This document shows, one piece after another, positions 5,058 to 6,741 of a DNA stretch of 6,741 nt. The notes below the pieces were generated by a model. It was not told the DNA's origin, ran no database searches, and saw only the letters and a list, made by a program, of their open reading frames with translations. Location of the stretch: contig DAOVUP010000085.1 in assembly GCA_030632525.1 (NCBI GenBank), positions 1 through 6,741 of the forward strand, read 5' to 3'. Numbering within the stretch: position 1 is the first letter of the stretch; every line of letters starts with the position of its first letter. This DNA is from Desulfobacteraceae bacterium (GTDB taxonomy: Bacteria; Desulfobacterota; DSM-4660; Desulfatiglandales; Desulfatiglandaceae). Position numbers and translations under genes: made by a program.

Positions 5058-6191
5058 TTAAATCTTGATACCGCTTCTCACATCCTTTTCATAGAACCCC
5101 TCCATCTTCTTGACCGTCTCTATGATCTCTTTGTCATCCGTTATGGGCACCTTAATAACCAGTTTGACCATAAGGTTTCCCCGATGCTTCGTCTTGATAT
5201 TGGTTGCCCCTTTCCCTTTCAGTCTGAGGGTCTGACCGCTCTGACTGCCCGGCGGCACCTTTAGCTTAACCTGCCCGTCAATGGTGGGGATATTGATGGT
5301 CCCTCCGGCAATCGCCTCCCCGACGGTCACCGGCACTTCCATTAGAAGATCATCTCCCTCTCTTTTCAAGAATGGATGCGGTTTGAGGTGAATTATCAGA
5401 TAAAGATCCCCCGGCTTGCCACCATTCAGGCCTGGTTCGCCTTTTCCTGCCACACGGACCCTGGAACCCTCCTTAACACCCTTCGGGATGGTCACCCTGA
5501 TTTTTTCCGTACCGAGGATCTGACCGCTTCCCCCGCACTGGGAGCAGGGCTTTCCTGTTTGACCGTGCCCGTGGCAATGAGGACAGGGTCTGGTAAAGTG
5601 CATGGGGCCTTCTGCCACATCCTGCCGGCCAGAACTTCCGCAGTGGGAGCAGGGGACTATAGTGGAATTTGGATCGGTTCCAGTACCCTGGCATCCCGGA
5701 CAAACCTTTACCTTTTGCATGGCCAGTTCAGTTTCAAAACCCCTTAGAGCAGAGATTAGATCAATGGCCATATCATGTTTGGCATCCCTGCCCTTACCCG
5801 CCATCGAGGTCTTAAACCCACCTCGTCCCGTGCCGGCCCCAAAGAGGTCCCCGAAGATATCCTCATAACTCTGATATCGGCCGAACCCTTCTCCTTCAGA
5901 GGGCCTGCCAGATTGCTGAAAAGAATTCCACTCAGAATATTGCCTCGCTTTTTCAGCATCAAACCCTGTATGGAGGCCTTCTTCCCCAAATTCGTCATAC
6001 AATTTCCGCTTTTCTTTGTTACCGAGACAGTCGTAGGCCTGGGAAATCTCCTTGAATTTCTGCTCTGCCTTCTTGTTTCCCGGATTGATGTCAGGATGCC
6101 ATTTCCTGGCCAATTTGCGATAGGCCTTTTTTATCTTTTCTTGAGAAGTGTTTTTAGAAACACCCAGAATTCCGTAAAAATCTCCAGACAT
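5058..6191 (-). CDS. dnaJ: DnaJ co-chaperone, class A (zinc-finger) J protein
   Basis: This 377-residue protein is the usual DnaJ length. The J domain (4-70) has FYGILGV, KLARKW and the HPD motif (32-34) that stimulates DnaK ATPase. The following linker (about 75-130) is only weakly Gly/Phe-rich but contains EDIFGDLFG (110-118). Four CxxCxGxG-type repeats start at C164, C181, C203 and C216 and would bind two zinc ions; the second is CSHCGSSG and the third CPHCHGHG. The C-terminal substrate-binding domains include VTIPKGVKEGSRVRVAGKG (233-251) and VTVGEAIAGGTINIPT (288-303). I chose the ATG at 6191, with AGGTGG eight bases upstream. The in-frame GTG at 6203 lies inside that ribosome site. No dnaK or grpE is adjacent, so this may be a second, stand-alone J protein rather than the housekeeping copy. 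Confidence 0.92.
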   Translation of the reverse strand: MSGDFYGILGVSKNTSQEKIKKAYRKLARKWHPDINPGNKKAEQKFKEISQAYDCLGNKEKRKLYDEFGEEGLHTGFDAEKARQYSEWNSFQQSGRPSEGEGFGRYQSYEDIFGDLFGAGTGRGGFKTSMAGKGRDAKHDMAIDLISALRGFETELAMQKVKVCPGCQGTGTDPNSTIVPCSHCGSSGRQDVAEGPMHFTRPCPHCHGHGQTGKPCSQCGGSGQILGTEKIRVTIPKGVKEGSRVRVAGKGEPGLNGGKPGDLYLIIHLKPHPFLKREGDDLLMEVPVTVGEAIAGGTINIPTIDGQVKLKVPPGSQSGQTLRLKGKGATNIKTKHRGNLMVKLVIKVPITDDKEIIETVKKMEGFYEKDVRSGIKI

Positions 6192-6240
6192 AAAAGATAC
6201 CACCTAACCCGGTAAGCCGGAATTGTTAATCACTTAACGG

Positions 6241-6270
6241 AGAATATCTCGGACAAATGGCAATTGTCAA
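6241..6270 (-). promoter_or_regulatory. Sigma-70-like promoter of dnaJ
   Basis: On the minus strand a perfect TTGACA (plus-strand TGTCAA at 6265-6270) is followed after 18 bases by TATTCT (plus-strand AGAATA at 6241-6246, 4 of 6 matches). A start near 6234 would leave a leader of about 43 bases. It lies in the 110-bp gap after the peptidase gene, so dnaJ probably has its own promoter. I see no sigma-32-type sequence, CIRCE or HAIR element here. Confidence 0.55.
6252..6268. promoter_or_regulatory. Candidate operator: 17-bp dyad in the dnaJ promoter spacer
   Basis: GACAAATGGCAATTGTC is a dyad around the central G at 6260, with 7 of 8 base pairs matching. It sits mostly between the -35 and -10 hexamers and overlaps the -35 by four bases. 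That placement fits a repressor site, or a MerR-type regulator, which binds between the hexamers. The nearby MerR-like/CbpM-like protein is one candidate ligand, by inference only. A dyad of this size could arise by chance. Confidence 0.4.
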
Positions 6271-6301
6271 ATCCTTCACGACTTCGCGCCATTGAGAGAG
6301 G

Positions 6302-6741
6302 CTATAATTCCGAATGGCATTTGAGTCCACAGAGGGGGGTGCCCCTTTTTACCGCCCTTATTATGGCCTGCTCCATTACTCTTGCGGCTAACAATCCCGC
6401 CACATTCATATCCGCTTCAACTTTTCCGGTCGTAACGGCAAAAATGGTATCCCCGTCAAACATGGTATGTGCAGGCCTCATGGTTCTTCCGTATCCGTTA
6501 TGAGCCATGGAAGCGACCTTGTTGGCCTCTGATTTTTTGAGTTTCGCGTTTGTGACTATAACACCGATGGTCGTGTTCCCGCTAAACTCAATCTTCCTGC
6601 CGGAGAATTCTTTGATCATAATTTCTTCGCTGTTGAGAAATTTTTCTTTGTTTTCATCCAAAACACCTGCCAATATTTCTCCGGTTTTTGGATCTATCAC
6701 GTCACCGAGGCAGTTTACAGCTACTATGGCCCCTATTTTGA
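6302..6741 (-). CDS. P1 family peptidase (DmpA/BapA, S58), C-terminal fragment
   Basis: The frame is open to the window edge, so the 5' part is missing; 145 residues are visible. GAIVAVNCLGDVIDPKTGEI near the visible start, GNTTIGVIVTNAKL, ANKVASMAHNGYGRTMRPAH, then TMFDGDTIFAVTTG and ADMNVAGLLAARVMEQAIIRAV are the hallmarks of the P1/DmpA family. These are Ntn-hydrolase-like enzymes that cut themselves into two chains and act as aminopeptidases or D-esterases on small peptides and amides. By family knowledge the new N-terminal nucleophile lies in the GN[ST][ST] segment, here GNTT (local 54-57), so a threonine would serve. The protein ends in an unusual GTPLCGLKCHSEL tail with two cysteines. 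GTG at 6700 is an internal valine, not a start. The substrate is unknown. It lies 110 bp upstream of dnaJ on the same strand. Confidence 0.85.
   Translation of the reverse strand, partial: KIGAIVAVNCLGDVIDPKTGEILAGVLDENKEKFLNSEEIMIKEFSGRKIEFSGNTTIGVIVTNAKLKKSEANKVASMAHNGYGRTMRPAHTMFDGDTIFAVTTGKVEADMNVAGLLAARVMEQAIIRAVKRGTPLCGLKCHSEL

Noticed and set aside
5376..5868. Plus-strand open frames opposite dnaJ
   Set aside because: Antisense shadows of the cysteine- and glycine-rich DnaJ coding sequence.
6192..6203. GTG start four codons upstream of the chosen dnaJ ATG
   Set aside because: The GTG is part of the AGGTGG ribosome site, and DnaJ proteins normally begin a few residues before the FY-x-ILGV motif, as the ATG at 6191 gives.
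1..6741. A dedicated defence, secretion or mobile-element gene system
   Set aside because: All supported genes belong to housekeeping or general families; no nuclease, toxin, transposase, integrase or CRISPR-type repeat was seen.

Overview
The window looks like ordinary chromosomal DNA from a Gram-negative, probably anaerobic bacterium of the Desulfobacterota (former Deltaproteobacteria). This is inferred from protein character only: a DUF1285 protein of the type common there, a PpiD-like foldase beginning with an MRKHAKSW anchor, and a MerR-like CbpM relative with a CPxC motif. No rRNA or other taxonomic marker is present. Base composition is moderate and no gene stands out as recently transferred.

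Layout. Positions 1-222 are the 3' end of a plus-strand DUF1285 gene, convergent with a complete minus-strand gene for a membrane-anchored SurA/PpiD-type peptidyl-prolyl isomerase (285-2189). A 342-bp intergenic region follows (2190-2531). It holds a good sigma-70-like promoter for the isomerase, a possible opposing promoter, and a repeat-like palindromic element. Next come three plus-strand genes that may form one transcription unit: a class I SAM-dependent methyltransferase (2532-3152), a short TrmO/TsaA-type tRNA methyltransferase (3183-3680) and a probable lipoprotein with a DUF3568-like part and a C-terminal SH3-like domain (3762-4412). Five bases after the lipoprotein stop lies a 143-bp element with perfect 16-bp terminal inverted repeats that folds almost end to end, resembling a MITE. 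Then follow a small MerR-like/CbpM-like gene (4659-4985), a convergent class A DnaJ gene (5058-6191, minus), and the 3' end of a P1-family (DmpA/S58) peptidase gene (6302 to the window end, minus).

How the genes relate. Protein quality control is the main theme. The PpiD-like protein would act on exported proteins at the outer face of the inner membrane, and DnaJ would act in the cytoplasm with DnaK (not in this window). The CbpM-like protein beside dnaJ is a candidate J-protein modulator or transcription regulator. The dnaJ upstream region has a TTGACA promoter whose spacer contains a 17-bp dyad, a candidate operator.

I found no CRISPR array, tRNA, rRNA, phage or transposase gene, or defence system. 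The items most worth a second look are the non-coding ones: the MITE-like hairpin, the second palindromic element, the two short tandem arrays abutting the stop codons of ppiD and dnaJ, and the dyad in the dnaJ promoter.
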